From contig JAUSJM010000008.1 of assembly GCA_030647265.1 (NCBI GenBank), positions 1 to 39,987 of the forward strand: a DNA stretch of 39,987 bases. The letters run 5' to 3'. Source of the DNA: a bacterium. Lineage in GTDB: Bacteria; Patescibacteriota; Microgenomatia; Daviesbacterales; UBA10151. Each line of letters begins with the position of its first letter. Within the stretch, counting starts at the first letter, position 1. The notes under the pieces were generated by a model. That model did no database searches and was not told where the DNA came from. It saw only the letters and a list, made by a program, of their open reading frames with translations. A program made the translations under genes and the position numbers. Shown here piece by piece: positions 18,321 through 25,282 of the stretch.

Positions 18321-18823
18321 TATTTCAAAAGGTACACACTGTCTCCCGTCCTAATTCCGAAACTGTCGGCAAAACCGGCGTTTGTTTCCAAAACCATATC
18401 GGCGGGAGCAACAGGTTCGTAAATAAGAAGGGTTTGATCACTTTGATTAGGGCTGGGAGGAGGAACATTTTTCAAAATATCCACTACCCGCCCTTTGTCA
18501 ATAAAGATCATATCCACAGGAATTTTCATCCCCTTCATCCAAAACCGCTGTTTTTGGCTCTCTGAAAAAACAAAAAGCATACCTGAATCTGTAGCCAAAG
18601 AGTTCCTGCCTCCCAATCCTCTGCCCCTTTCCTCCGGGGTATCTGCTACCTCGACCTTTACCACCGCCTGGCCTACCTTGATTTGAGTGGAAGGAAAAGA
18701 CTTAGAAGTATTAAAAGCAGGGAAAAGACCTCCCAGGAGACTGATATTAAAAGAAAGGATCATTGCCCCAAAAGCCACCACCAGCAAGAGAACAATCTGA
18801 ATAGCAAACTTCTTTATATCCAT
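18320..18823 (-). CDS. DUF192 family exported/membrane-anchored protein
   Basis: 167 residues. One N-terminal membrane segment (residues 8-32) is followed by a DUF192 domain: VEVADTPEERGRGLGGRNSL, GMLFVFSESQKQRFWMKGMKIPVDMIFID and the C-terminal VLETNAGFADSFGIRTGD. The function is unknown; the fold is small and all-beta, and the domain would sit outside the membrane. TAATAT lies 6 bases before the ATG. It is followed without a gap by the PEP-synthase-like gene and sits after the nuclease gene in the same direction. Confidence 0.88.
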   Translation of the reverse strand: MDIKKFAIQIVLLLVVAFGAMILSFNISLLGGLFPAFNTSKSFPSTQIKVGQAVVKVEVADTPEERGRGLGGRNSLATDSGMLFVFSESQKQRFWMKGMKIPVDMIFIDKGRVVDILKNVPPPSPNQSDQTLLIYEPVAPADMVLETNAGFADSFGIRTGDSVYLLK

Positions 18824-18847
18824 ATATTAATATTACACCTTTTTTTC

Positions 18848-19447
18848 TTAACCGGAACATTTGCCCCACAGTCCTCTATTTTCTGCTCTCGCTTCCCTCT
18901 CTGCCTCTAAAAATTGCTGGGAAAACCTGACATCGGGAGGATAGGTCACCACTTTGGCAAAACCCTGGCGTACCAAATAATCATTTACAAAAAGCAGCTC
19001 TCCGTTTTCCCGTTTTAAGTAAACGTACCGTAGTATTCTACCGTACTTGTCGGTTTCCGAAATATCTTTTTCCAAAATAACGGTTTTGCCTTCTACCAGC
19101 TTTTTATTTTCCTCCGAGGCCTCTTTGCCAAAACAAGCCACCGGACGCCTCGGGTCTACTGTTTCCGGGGTATCTATACCGATATAACGCACCTTCTTTC
19201 TTCCCTCTACTTCCACAGTATCCCCATCTACTACCCTCACCACTTTAACTTCTTCACCATCTAACAAAGCAGCAGAAGTAGCCTCAAAAGGAGTGGGGCC
19301 GAGAGCCGGACTGGAGACCGGAACAGTTTCTAAAGCTTTTGACCCGTACCAAACCGTTCCCAGGCCCAAAGCAATTAGCAGTAAAGAGATAACCAGCAAC
19401 TTGCCATCATTAGAGCTTCTTGGTTTTTCTGCTAATTCTTCACTCAT
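18848..19447 (-). CDS. Thermonuclease (SNase-like) with N-terminal anchor
   Basis: 199 residues: a membrane anchor near residues 17-37, then an SNase OB-fold. VVRVVDGDTVEVEG and VRYIGIDTPET hold the Ca-binding Asp, the catalytic Arg and Glu. DKYGRILRYVYL carries the second Arg. GRKKV and LWGKCSG end the fold. It would cut DNA and RNA outside the cell membrane, fitting nucleic-acid scavenging by a nucleotide-auxotrophic CPR cell (inference). It starts 3 bases after the CvpA-CAP stop, so they are co-transcribed. Confidence 0.92.
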   Translation of the reverse strand: MSEELAEKPRSSNDGKLLVISLLLIALGLGTVWYGSKALETVPVSSPALGPTPFEATSAALLDGEEVKVVRVVDGDTVEVEGRKKVRYIGIDTPETVDPRRPVACFGKEASEENKKLVEGKTVILEKDISETDKYGRILRYVYLKRENGELLFVNDYLVRQGFAKVVTYPPDVRFSQQFLEAEREARAENRGLWGKCSG

Positions 19448-19450
19448 CTT

Positions 19451-20401
19451 TTAATTACTAAAGTTCTGGGTAATCATTAAACCGTAACCGGAAACGGCAA
19501 TGCCGATACCTATCTTATGATAGTCCTCAGACAAAATATTTGCCCGGTGCCCCGGACTGTTCATTAATCCCTGATGGGCAAGCTCCAGGGAAGGGGCAAA
19601 AGCTAGATTCTCTCCGATCACCAGATAGTTTATGCCTGCTACTTTGGCTCTGTCAGCCACATCCTCCCCCTCCGGAGAATTATGGGCAAAATATCCCCTG
19701 GTAAACATATCGGCGCTATGAGGGCGGGCAATAGCCCGAAGTCTGGCATCAAAAGTCAGAGCCGGCAAGCCCCGGCTGGTCCTCTCTTTATTAACCATGG
19801 TTATCATGGAATTTTCAGCTCCCACATCAAAGGAATAACTAGAAGTCTGAAATCCTAAATTAACCCTCTCACTGCTACCGGGACGAATGGTTAAAAAGGT
19901 CAGGGTATCATTAACAAAGCCCCCAAAAACCCCCTTTAAGGGGGCTTCCAGCTGATAGGTTTTACTTAAAATCAGGGAACCAAGATAAGAGCTCTGAACA
20001 TCATTTTTTATAGCTGGTTGAACAGGAAAAGCAGTAATTAATATCAGTAAGATGGCAACAAAAACTGTCCCTTTAAAGAAGGAGGGGATAATGCTTAAGT
20101 AAGTATCTCCGGGTAATCTGATTATCCTTCGGTGACTACGAATTAAAACCTGCAGCAGTAAGAAAAGCACTGTTTCTATTAAAAACCAGCTCCCTACAAA
20201 ACCTAAAACGTTAGCCAAAGAATGAGGAAGGAGAAAAAGTGATTCTAAAAGTTTAGAAAGCAGATTATAATATTTAAGGGAAAAGACAAAGGCTAAAAGC
20301 AGACTTAAAAGGTCAAAAAATTCCCACAACAGGGGTTTACCTAAGCCCTCTAAAGCAAAAAATAACAGCACCACAGCAATCACTAAATCTGCCCAGTTCA
20401 T
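19451..20401 (-). CDS. CvpA-like membrane domain fused to a CAP/SCP1 domain
   Basis: 316 residues. The first ~150 form four hydrophobic segments of CvpA type (MNWADLVIAVVLLFFALEGL). From about residue 195 a CAP (SCP-like) domain follows: NSMITMVNKERTSRGLPAL, the His in ARPHSADMFTRGYFAHNSPEG, GENLAFAP, SPGHRANILSEDYHKIGIG and the final ITQNFSN. All the cavity residues (His, Glu, His) are present. CAP domains outside the membrane bind lipids or cell-wall material. It is first in the CvpA-CAP/nuclease pair. TGTAAAAT lies 11 bases before the ATG. Confidence 0.88.
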   Translation of the reverse strand: MNWADLVIAVVLLFFALEGLGKPLLWEFFDLLSLLLAFVFSLKYYNLLSKLLESLFLLPHSLANVLGFVGSWFLIETVLFLLLQVLIRSHRRIIRLPGDTYLSIIPSFFKGTVFVAILLILITAFPVQPAIKNDVQSSYLGSLILSKTYQLEAPLKGVFGGFVNDTLTFLTIRPGSSERVNLGFQTSSYSFDVGAENSMITMVNKERTSRGLPALTFDARLRAIARPHSADMFTRGYFAHNSPEGEDVADRAKVAGINYLVIGENLAFAPSLELAHQGLMNSPGHRANILSEDYHKIGIGIAVSGYGLMITQNFSN

Positions 20402-20476
20402 CTTATAGCCATATTTTACACCATTTTCAAGCTTTATCTCTTACTTACCCAATTTTTATCCACTCCTCAGATACAG

Positions 20477-20485
20477 TGCTACAAT
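20477..20485 (+). promoter_or_regulatory. Extended -10 promoter of the ABC exporter
   Basis: TGCTACAAT, then 10 bases to the ATG. The transcript would have a leader of only a few bases. Confidence 0.55.
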
Positions 20486-20495
20486 AGTAAGGTTA

Positions 20496-21272
20496 ATGTC
20501 CCAAAAACCGATCATTACTGTTAAAAACCTGGTAAAAAAATACAAAAAAGCAGACTTCAATGCCGTGGACAACATCTCTTTTGATGTTTTCCCGGGAGAA
20601 TTTTTTGCTTTCCTGGGGCCTAACGGAGCAGGGAAAACTACTACTATCTCCATCTTAACCACTACCCTCTCCAAAACCTCGGGTGATATTAAAGTGGCAG
20701 ACTTGGATACTGAAAGACAGGCCAGTTTGGTGCGCCGAAAGATCGGCATCATCTTCCAAAACCCCAGTCTGGATCAAAATCTCACCGCGGAAGAAAATAT
20801 TCGCCTTCACGCCATTTTATACGGACTTTACCCCTTCCGTCCCGGCTTCTCTTTTATGCCAGAGGCTTACAAAAAACAGGTTTCCGAACTAGCCCATGTT
20901 TTGGGAATAGAAGAACAGATTTTTAAGCCAGTTAAAACTCTTTCCGGAGGAATGAAACGCAAAATGGAGATCATCCGCTCTTTGATGCATAAGCCTAAGA
21001 TTTTATTCTTAGACGAACCAACTTCCGGTCTTGACCCAATCAGCCGTAGGGATCTTTGGCAGTATCTAAATGAAATCAGAAAAAAAGAAAGCACCACAAT
21101 TTTTTTGACTACTCATTATTTAGAAGAAGCAGAAGGTGCAGACCGCGTTTGTATTATTAACAAAGGTAAAATTGTTGCTTTAGGCACTCCACAAGAGATT
21201 AAAAAAAGCTGGGTCGGACCAAACCATACTCTAGAGGAGGCTTACTTTGAAGTTATAGAAAACAGTGAATAA
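20496..21272 (+). CDS. ABC transporter ATP-binding protein (ABC-2/DrrA type)
   Basis: 258 residues. Walker A GPNGAGKTT near residue 45, Q-loop GIIFQNPSLDQNLT, signature LSGGMKRKMEI, Walker B ILFLDEPTSGLDP and the switch His in LTTHYLEE. The last ~20 residues lack the extended C-terminal domain of longer DrrA-type proteins. It energises the permease downstream, whose GTG start lies inside this gene (8-base overlap). The substrate is unknown; lipids, drugs and polysaccharides are typical for this type. Confidence 0.95.
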   Translation: MSQKPIITVKNLVKKYKKADFNAVDNISFDVFPGEFFAFLGPNGAGKTTTISILTTTLSKTSGDIKVADLDTERQASLVRRKIGIIFQNPSLDQNLTAEENIRLHAILYGLYPFRPGFSFMPEAYKKQVSELAHVLGIEEQIFKPVKTLSGGMKRKMEIIRSLMHKPKILFLDEPTSGLDPISRRDLWQYLNEIRKKESTTIFLTTHYLEEAEGADRVCIINKGKIVALGTPQEIKKSWVGPNHTLEEAYFEVIENSE

Positions 21273-22044
21273 CCTAAACACTATACTAGCTATTGCCTAC
21301 CGTGATTTTACTAAGTTTCGCCAGGACCGGGGAAGAATCCTGGCAACCTTTATCTTTCCCATCGTCTTTGTAGGAATTTTGGGAAGCAGTCTGCAGTCTA
21401 ATTTAAGCCAGGCTGCCGGTTTAAACTTTTTAATTTTTACTTTTACCGGAGTGATCGGCCAAACCCTTTTTCAATCCACTGCTTCCGGTCTTATTTCTCT
21501 TATTCAGGATCGGGAAACAGATTTTGCCCAGGAGATGTTTGTTTCACCAGTCTCCCGCTACTCCATCATTATCGGTAAAATCTTAGGAGAATCCTCCGTA
21601 GCCATGGTACAGGGTACGGGCGTGCTTCTTTTTGGCTTCATCATGGGTATCCATCTTAGTTTCTCTGAGCTGTTAGCCATTTTCCCAGCAGCCTTGGTTA
21701 TTTGTTTACTGGGAGGGTCATTTGGCCTCCTGGTACTCTCCAATCTAAGCGAGCAACGCTCGGCCAACCAGATCTTCCCTTTTATCATCTTCCCCCAGTT
21801 TTTCCTGGCAGGAGTTTTTAGCCCCATCAAAAATTTACCCATTTACTTATCAATCCTTTCCAAGATCTCCCCCATGACTTATGCTGTTGATCTTATCAGG
21901 GGAGTGTACTATCTGGGTAAGCCTGAATACAGCCGGGTTGTCTTATCTAGCCCTCTGACTAATTTATTGATCATCGCTTTAATGTTTACCGCTTTCCTCT
22001 TTATCGGCACCTATCTCTTTGTCAGGAATGAAAGAAACAGATAA
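21265..22044 (+). CDS. ABC-2 type transporter permease
   Basis: 259 residues with about six membrane helices. DFTKFRQDRGRILATFIFPIVFVGILG at the N-terminus and SPMTYAVDLIRGVYYLG near residue 200 are ABC-2 permease hallmarks. The middle contains QDRETDFAQEMFVSPVSRYSIIIGKILGES. It starts at GTG within the end of the ATPase gene, so translation is coupled. The pair would form a dimeric exporter in the cytoplasmic membrane. Confidence 0.93.
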   Translation: MNNLNTILAIAYRDFTKFRQDRGRILATFIFPIVFVGILGSSLQSNLSQAAGLNFLIFTFTGVIGQTLFQSTASGLISLIQDRETDFAQEMFVSPVSRYSIIIGKILGESSVAMVQGTGVLLFGFIMGIHLSFSELLAIFPAALVICLLGGSFGLLVLSNLSEQRSANQIFPFIIFPQFFLAGVFSPIKNLPIYLSILSKISPMTYAVDLIRGVYYLGKPEYSRVVLSSPLTNLLIIALMFTAFLFIGTYLFVRNERNR

Positions 22045-22057
22045 ATCTCGGAATTAA

Positions 22058-22338
22058 TCACATCTTTGCCAGCATAGTAGAAGAGATCCGGAGGCCTTTG
22101 GCATTCTTTATCACAGACATGTGCGTACCATCTACTCTTATATTCTCGTACGCACAGGTAATATCCATGATGCCGAAGACTTAACAGCCAAAACTTTTTA
22201 TCAAGCGCTGGCCATATGGACCGAACAGAAGGAGCAATAAAAGCCCTTCTTCATAGAACTGTAACAACCTTAAGGGATGAGTTATCCAACACAAACGCCT
22301 TTAAATCCTTGATTTCAAGAGAAGTTACTGAATCTTAA
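22058..22338 (+). pseudogene. Remnant of an ECF-type sigma factor (region 2, internal deletion, tail of region 4)
   Basis: Not in the ORF track. From 22091 one frame reads EAFGILYHRHVRTIYSYI and continues LVRTGNIHDAEDLTAKTFYQAL, a textbook sigma region 2.1-2.2, and hits TAA at 22238-22240. No start codon precedes it. A second frame from ATG 22216 to 22338 reads MDRTEGAIKALLHRTVTTLRDEL, resembling the end of region 4.2 (GRTEGAIK..LHRA...LR). The linker and most of region 4 between them are gone. It is therefore a deletion-plus-frameshift relic. It sits after the ABC exporter and before the RRM gene. Confidence 0.72.
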
Positions 22339-22347
22339 CCTTAATTG

Positions 22348-22356
22348 TGCTATAAT
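22348..22356 (+). promoter_or_regulatory. Extended -10 promoter of the RRM gene
   Basis: TGCTATAAT is a perfect extended -10. Transcription from about 22363 would give a leader of about 120 bases, in contrast to the near-zero leaders elsewhere in the window. Confidence 0.65.
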
Positions 22357-22438
22357 ATGTTTGTACTCTGATAGTGATTTTGGGATTGAAAGTTTTTTCT
22401 TCGATTACCCTTCTTTCGAAGACCTCGAGAAATACGTT

Positions 22439-22474
22439 TCACCACATTAGAAGAGATTAAAAGAGAGGTGGTGA
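22439..22474 (+). promoter_or_regulatory. Leader hairpin that can hide the SD of the RRM gene
   Basis: TCACCAC (22439-22445) pairs perfectly with GTGGTGA (22468-22474), which overlaps the SD (AGAGGTGGTGA) 9 bases before the ATG. A second 7-bp stem (TCTTCGA...TCGAAGA) lies at about 22399-22423. The leader could regulate translation by temperature or by the RRM protein itself (inference). Confidence 0.5.
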
Positions 22475-22483
22475 TTTTGTAAT

Positions 22484-22834
22484 ATGACCAAGTTATTTGT
22501 CGGCAGTTTGCCGTACTCTCTAACCAGCCAAGAGTTACAAGAGCTCTTTGCTCCTTTTGGTAAAGTAGAGTCAGCAGCTGTCATTACTGATAAATTTTCC
22601 GGACAAAGCAAAGGCTTTGGATTTGTGGAAATGCAAAATGACGAAGAGGCTCAGAAAGCCATTCAGGAACTGAATAGTTCTAATGTTGGTGGAAGAAACA
22701 TCTTTGTTTCCGTTGCTAAACCCAGAGAAGACAGGCCTGCGGGAGGAGGTTTCCGCCGGGATGACAATCGTGGTGGATTTAACAAGGATCGAAACCGGGG
22801 AAATTTTAACCGCAATAGTTCCTACCGCCGCTAA
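22484..22834 (+). CDS. RRM-type RNA-binding protein with Gly/Arg/Asn-rich tail
   Basis: 116 residues. A single RRM fills residues 1-80, with RNP2 LFVGSLPYSL near residue 3 and RNP1 SKGFGFVEM near residue 42. The tail is disordered and rich in Arg, Gly and Asn (GGGFRRDDNRGGFNKDRNRG). The layout matches the short RNA-binding proteins of cyanobacteria and other bacteria, often cold-induced RNA chaperones. It has the window's longest leader, with a strong SD that a hairpin can hide, so post-transcriptional control is likely. Confidence 0.93.
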   Translation: MTKLFVGSLPYSLTSQELQELFAPFGKVESAAVITDKFSGQSKGFGFVEMQNDEEAQKAIQELNSSNVGGRNIFVSVAKPREDRPAGGGFRRDDNRGGFNKDRNRGNFNRNSSYRR

Positions 22835-22902
22835 ACTCAAGCTTGTTGTTTTTTCTTTTAGTGGTTAATCTCTTTGGAAGAGAAGAATTTATGGTGGAAT
22901 AA

Positions 22903-22931
22903 TTTACTCTTGAGTATTTTTACGGTAAAAT
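22903..22931 (+). promoter_or_regulatory. Probable tRNA-Lys promoter
   Basis: TTTACT, 17 bases, TAAAAT, with the tRNA starting 9 bases after the -10. The spacer and -10 overlap a perfect 12-bp inverted repeat. Confidence 0.5.
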
Positions 22932-22938
22932 ACTCAAG
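22909..22938 (+). repeat. Perfect 12-bp inverted repeat before tRNA-Lys
   Basis: CTTGAGTATTTT, loop TACGGT, AAAATACTCAAG. It lies between the RRM gene and tRNA-Lys and overlaps the tRNA promoter. It could be a terminator-like hairpin for the RRM transcript or an operator; there is no T-run after it. Confidence 0.7.
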
Positions 22939-22940
22939 TT

Positions 22941-23012
<72 letters not shown>

Positions 23013-23013
23013 C

Positions 23014-23055
23014 AATGAAATTGAGCTTGGCTTGTCCAAGCGCAAATTTCATTTT
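23014..23055 (+). terminator. Probable terminator after tRNA-Lys
   Basis: Long hairpin: AATGAAATT with AATTTCATT and GCTTGG with CCAAGC around the loop CTTGT, then a short T-run. It starts right after the tRNA. Confidence 0.6.
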
Positions 23056-23071
23056 GCGGTCGGCAAGGGAA

Positions 23072-23176
23072 AGAACTACACGCCCCTCACAGAGGTAAGG
23101 GGGTTCGATAACGAGCGTAGCGAATTACAAGATCTCTGAGCGAAGCAAGAAGTAGACTTAATCCCACCCGACTCAC
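23072..23176 (+). repeat. 94-bp repeat, copy A, ending in a duplicate of the tRNA-Lys 3' end
   Basis: Bases 23072-23165 match 23310-23403 at 93 of 94 positions. The copy carries CCCCT...AGGGG, a T-arm-like GGGGGTTCGA, then a GAGCGAAGC-type segment, and runs into AATCCCACCCGACTCAC (23160-23176). That is the tRNA-Lys end with one change. tRNA-Glu begins 3 bases later. Confidence 0.88.
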
Positions 23177-23178
23177 AC

Positions 23179-23252
23179 GGCGCGTTCGTCTAGTGGCCTA
23201 GGACACTGGGTTTTCATCCCAGGAATCAGGGGTTCGACTCCCCTACGCGCTA
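23179..23252 (+). tRNA. tRNA-Glu (anticodon TTC)
   Basis: 74 bases. Acceptor GGCGCGT with ACGCGCT, anticodon stem CTGGG/CCCAG with loop TTTTCAT (TTC), T arm AGGGGTTCGACTCCCCT. CCA is not encoded. It lies between the two copies of the 94-bp repeat; 15 bases of its 3' end recur 161 bp downstream. Confidence 0.96.
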
Positions 23253-23265
23253 CAAACAAAAATAT

Positions 23266-23289
23266 TCCCACCTTGTGTGGGATTTTTTT
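23266..23289 (+). terminator. Rho-independent terminator after tRNA-Glu
   Basis: TCCCAC, loop CTTGT, GTGGGA, then seven Ts. The loop is the same five bases as in the tRNA-Lys terminator. Confidence 0.85.
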
Positions 23290-23309
23290 GTTTCTGCCTG
23301 TGTTGTGAG

Positions 23310-23414
23310 AGAACTACACGCCCCTCACAGAGGTAAGGGGGTTCGATAACGAGTGTAGCGAATTACAAGATCTCTGAGCGAAGCAAGAAGTAGACTTAAT
23401 CCCCTACGCGCTAC
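23310..23414 (+). repeat. 94-bp repeat, copy B, ending in a duplicate of the tRNA-Glu 3' end
   Basis: Same element as copy A with one base change. Here the tail is TCCCCTACGCGCTAC (23400-23414), a perfect 15-base copy of the tRNA-Glu end. So the same element is tailored to whichever tRNA precedes it. It ends 5 bases before the yraN stop. Confidence 0.88.
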
Positions 23415-23419
23415 CAAAG

Positions 23420-23779
23420 CTACCCTGTGATATTTTTTATTAACTCAATTTGGGGGTTCTCTGGATGATCAGCAAAATCTATGCCTACAAAATCTATCCT
23501 GTAAGGCCCGTCTCCCCAACCTATTTTTAACAGATAAAACCGGGCTGTTTTAAGAAGGTATTTCACCTTCCAGGGGGTCATGGATTCCACTGGTAAACCA
23601 AAATCATGAGAATACCTAGTTTTTACTTCCACAAAAACCAGGTATTCTTTATCTTGGGCAACAATATCTATCTCCCCTCCCCTGATCCTATAATTCCTCT
23701 CCAGAATTTTGTATCTCTGTTTCTTTAGATACTCACAAGCTAAATCCTCACCTTTATTACCAGTAGAAGTAGTGGACAT
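23420..23779 (-). CDS. yraN: YraN family (UPF0102) endonuclease-like protein
   Basis: 119 residues. GNKGEDLACEYLKKQRYKILERNYR at the N-terminus, then GEIDIVAQDKEYLVFVEVKTR, the PD-(D/E)XK-like active site of this family. Usual length for UPF0102. The cellular role is unsettled, possibly Holliday-junction or DNA processing. CATAAT preceded by TGA lies exactly 6 bases before the ATG, so the mRNA is probably leaderless. Confidence 0.93.
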   Translation of the reverse strand: MSTTSTGNKGEDLACEYLKKQRYKILERNYRIRGGEIDIVAQDKEYLVFVEVKTRYSHDFGLPVESMTPWKVKYLLKTARFYLLKIGWGDGPYRIDFVGIDFADHPENPQIELIKNITG

Positions 23780-23785
23780 CTCTCT

Positions 23786-23794
23786 ATTATGTCA
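23786..23794 (-). promoter_or_regulatory. Extended -10 promoter of yraN
   Basis: Minus strand TGACATAAT, 6 bases, ATG. Confidence 0.6.
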
Positions 23795-23865
23795 CTGAAC
23801 TTATCCAGAATCTAATCCAGTAGAAGATCTTTCTTCTCAAATCCCCAGAGAGGTTCATAAATTAT

Positions 23866-24258
23866 TTAAATCTTACTGGGTTTTAATTTGTACCAGCATT
23901 GATTACCTTCAAAAATTTCCCCTTCTTTAGTGGGAGCAGGTTTTTTCCTCTTATTTAGATGTTTGGTGGCTATCTCTAAAATATCTCCCTCAATCTTTTC
24001 TGCTATCCCTTCCAGTTGCAATCCTACATTATCTTCCCCCTGGTTATTACTAACTGTAATGCTTGCTGCTACCTTGGGATTTTTTAAAATCGCTTGGGAG
24101 CGACGGGTATTAGGAAGTGCTAGCCAATAAATGGTAAAATCGTCATCATAAACAAAAACTAAATCAGAAACCCAGGGACCACTTTCATCAACAGTAGCCA
24201 AACTCATAATATAAGCCTGATCTAAAATTTCTTTAACTAATTTTTTTAACTCCTCCAT
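23866..24258 (-). CDS. Pyridoxamine 5'-phosphate oxidase-like FMN-binding protein
   Basis: 130 residues (the ORF track gives 136). The split-barrel flavin fold is suggested by IMSLATVDESGPWVSDLVFVYDD, TIYWLALPNTRRSQAILKNPKVAASITV and LQLEGIAEKIEG. Members bind FMN, F420 or heme; the substrate is unknown. I start at the ATG at 24258 (MEELKKLV) because TATAAT lies exactly 6 bases before it. The track's start at 24276 would put that promoter inside the coding sequence. Confidence 0.85.
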   Translation of the reverse strand: MEELKKLVKEILDQAYIMSLATVDESGPWVSDLVFVYDDDFTIYWLALPNTRRSQAILKNPKVAASITVSNNQGEDNVGLQLEGIAEKIEGDILEIATKHLNKRKKPAPTKEGEIFEGNQCWYKLKPSKI

Positions 24259-24264
24259 TTTTAG

Positions 24265-24270
24265 ATTATA
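24265..24270 (-). promoter_or_regulatory. -10 element of the FMN-binding protein gene
   Basis: Minus strand TATAAT, 6 bases, ATG. It sets the start codon choice. The ATTATAAT sequence also offers a TATAAT on the plus strand that may serve the divergent unknown gene. Confidence 0.6.
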
Positions 24271-24300
24271 ATACATCTTAAGGAAACCAAATAGCAGAAA

Positions 24301-24822
24301 GTGTCACATCTAAAAAAGATTGTTAAAATGAACGATAATAATTTTTTAAATTTTTTTAAAATGCTATTAAAAGAAGCCGATTATCCTGCTTCTGAAATTG
24401 AAATGACCTCTGGAAACTATGATGATAACAGAAAACTTATTGAGTATGCAGTTCCAACTATAACTACTGACTTTTGTGAAATTGGGGTTTATGGTGAAAA
24501 GACTTGTTACTTTACAGTTATTCTCCCATCAGCATCTTTTTCAAAAAAATTATTTTTACTAGTAAAAAACCAAGAAGGAATTCAAATTTATGGTTTTAAA
24601 AAATTCCTGATAAATTATTTTCCAGTAAAGAACTTCTCTTTTGGGAAGTTAGAAGAACAGATCAATTCTGAGAAATATTTTCAAATTCAACTTACCTTTA
24701 ATCTTCAACTAGTACCCTTAGAAAATATTTTTAGAAGATACCAGGAACTAAAGGCTATCTTCGAAATTAACAACATACAAGTAATAAATCAAATGACTGA
24801 AATCTTAAGAGAAAGTTCTTAA
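24301..24822 (+). CDS. Hypothetical protein, AT-rich
   Basis: 173 residues from the GTG at 24301, or 164 from the ATG at 24328 (MNDNNFLNFFKMLLKEADYP). The leader does not decide between them. Mixed alpha/beta character, with no motif or membrane helix I recognise. Base composition is clearly AT-richer than in the surrounding housekeeping genes, suggesting acquisition. It is convergent with the hydrolase remnant, ending 5 bases from it. Confidence 0.6.
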   Translation: MSHLKKIVKMNDNNFLNFFKMLLKEADYPASEIEMTSGNYDDNRKLIEYAVPTITTDFCEIGVYGEKTCYFTVILPSASFSKKLFLLVKNQEGIQIYGFKKFLINYFPVKNFSFGKLEEQINSEKYFQIQLTFNLQLVPLENIFRRYQELKAIFEINNIQVINQMTEILRESS

Positions 24823-24827
24823 TCTAG

Positions 24828-25274
24828 TTATATAAGGAATTGATTGATAACATCAGCTATCTTATTTTGATAATCTGGGTCTACAATATCATGTTTAGGC
24901 CCATTTATCACTTGGTAATCCTTATCCCCTTTTAGGAGTCTATAAATCCTATTATTCGATATCCTTACCTCTTTTCCTTCGTTAGACCCAACTAACATAA
25001 TTGTTTTACAAGTTATCTTCTTAGCCAACTCATCAGATTTGATTGTCTCAAAGTCTCTTCTTCTATTTTCTCCCATAGCCTTTATCCACCATTGTTTAAT
25101 ATTGGGTAAATCTTCAGAAAACCAGGGTGATAAGGAACATAATATTTGAGCATTGGGATTTAACTCTGCTGAAGCAATAAAAAATACCAAACTGAGAAAA
25201 TCTATTTTTTGATATTTTTCCTCGCTACCATCATCCCCATGTCAAGGTATAATAAAAGCAATTTTACTGTTCAT
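24828..25274 (-). pseudogene. Alpha/beta-hydrolase remnant with an in-frame TGA and a lost nucleophile region
   Basis: The ORF track starts at 25190, but the frame extends upstream to an ATG at 25274. It reads MNSKIAFIIP, TGA (25244-25242), HGDDGSEEKYQKIDFLSLVFF and so on. The family would have Trp or Gly at the stop, so TGG to TGA is the simplest change. The later part, ILCSLSPWFSEDLPNIKQWW, CKTIMLVGSNEGKEV and GPKHDIVD (catalytic His), is well kept. The GxSxG nucleophile elbow and the segment before it are missing (about 150 codons in all, versus over 200). Deletion plus nonsense means the enzyme is dead. Confidence 0.7.
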
Positions 25275-25282
25275 ATCACAAA

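Noticed and set aside
23072-23403. CRISPR array
   Set aside because: Only two copies, 94 bp each, spaced by a tRNA; no short repeats with unique spacers and no cas genes.
25242-25244. Recoding of TGA as Gly or Trp, as in some CPR lineages
   Set aside because: lexA and a GT4 gene end properly at TGA, and the hydrolase also lacks its nucleophile region, so it is a relic.
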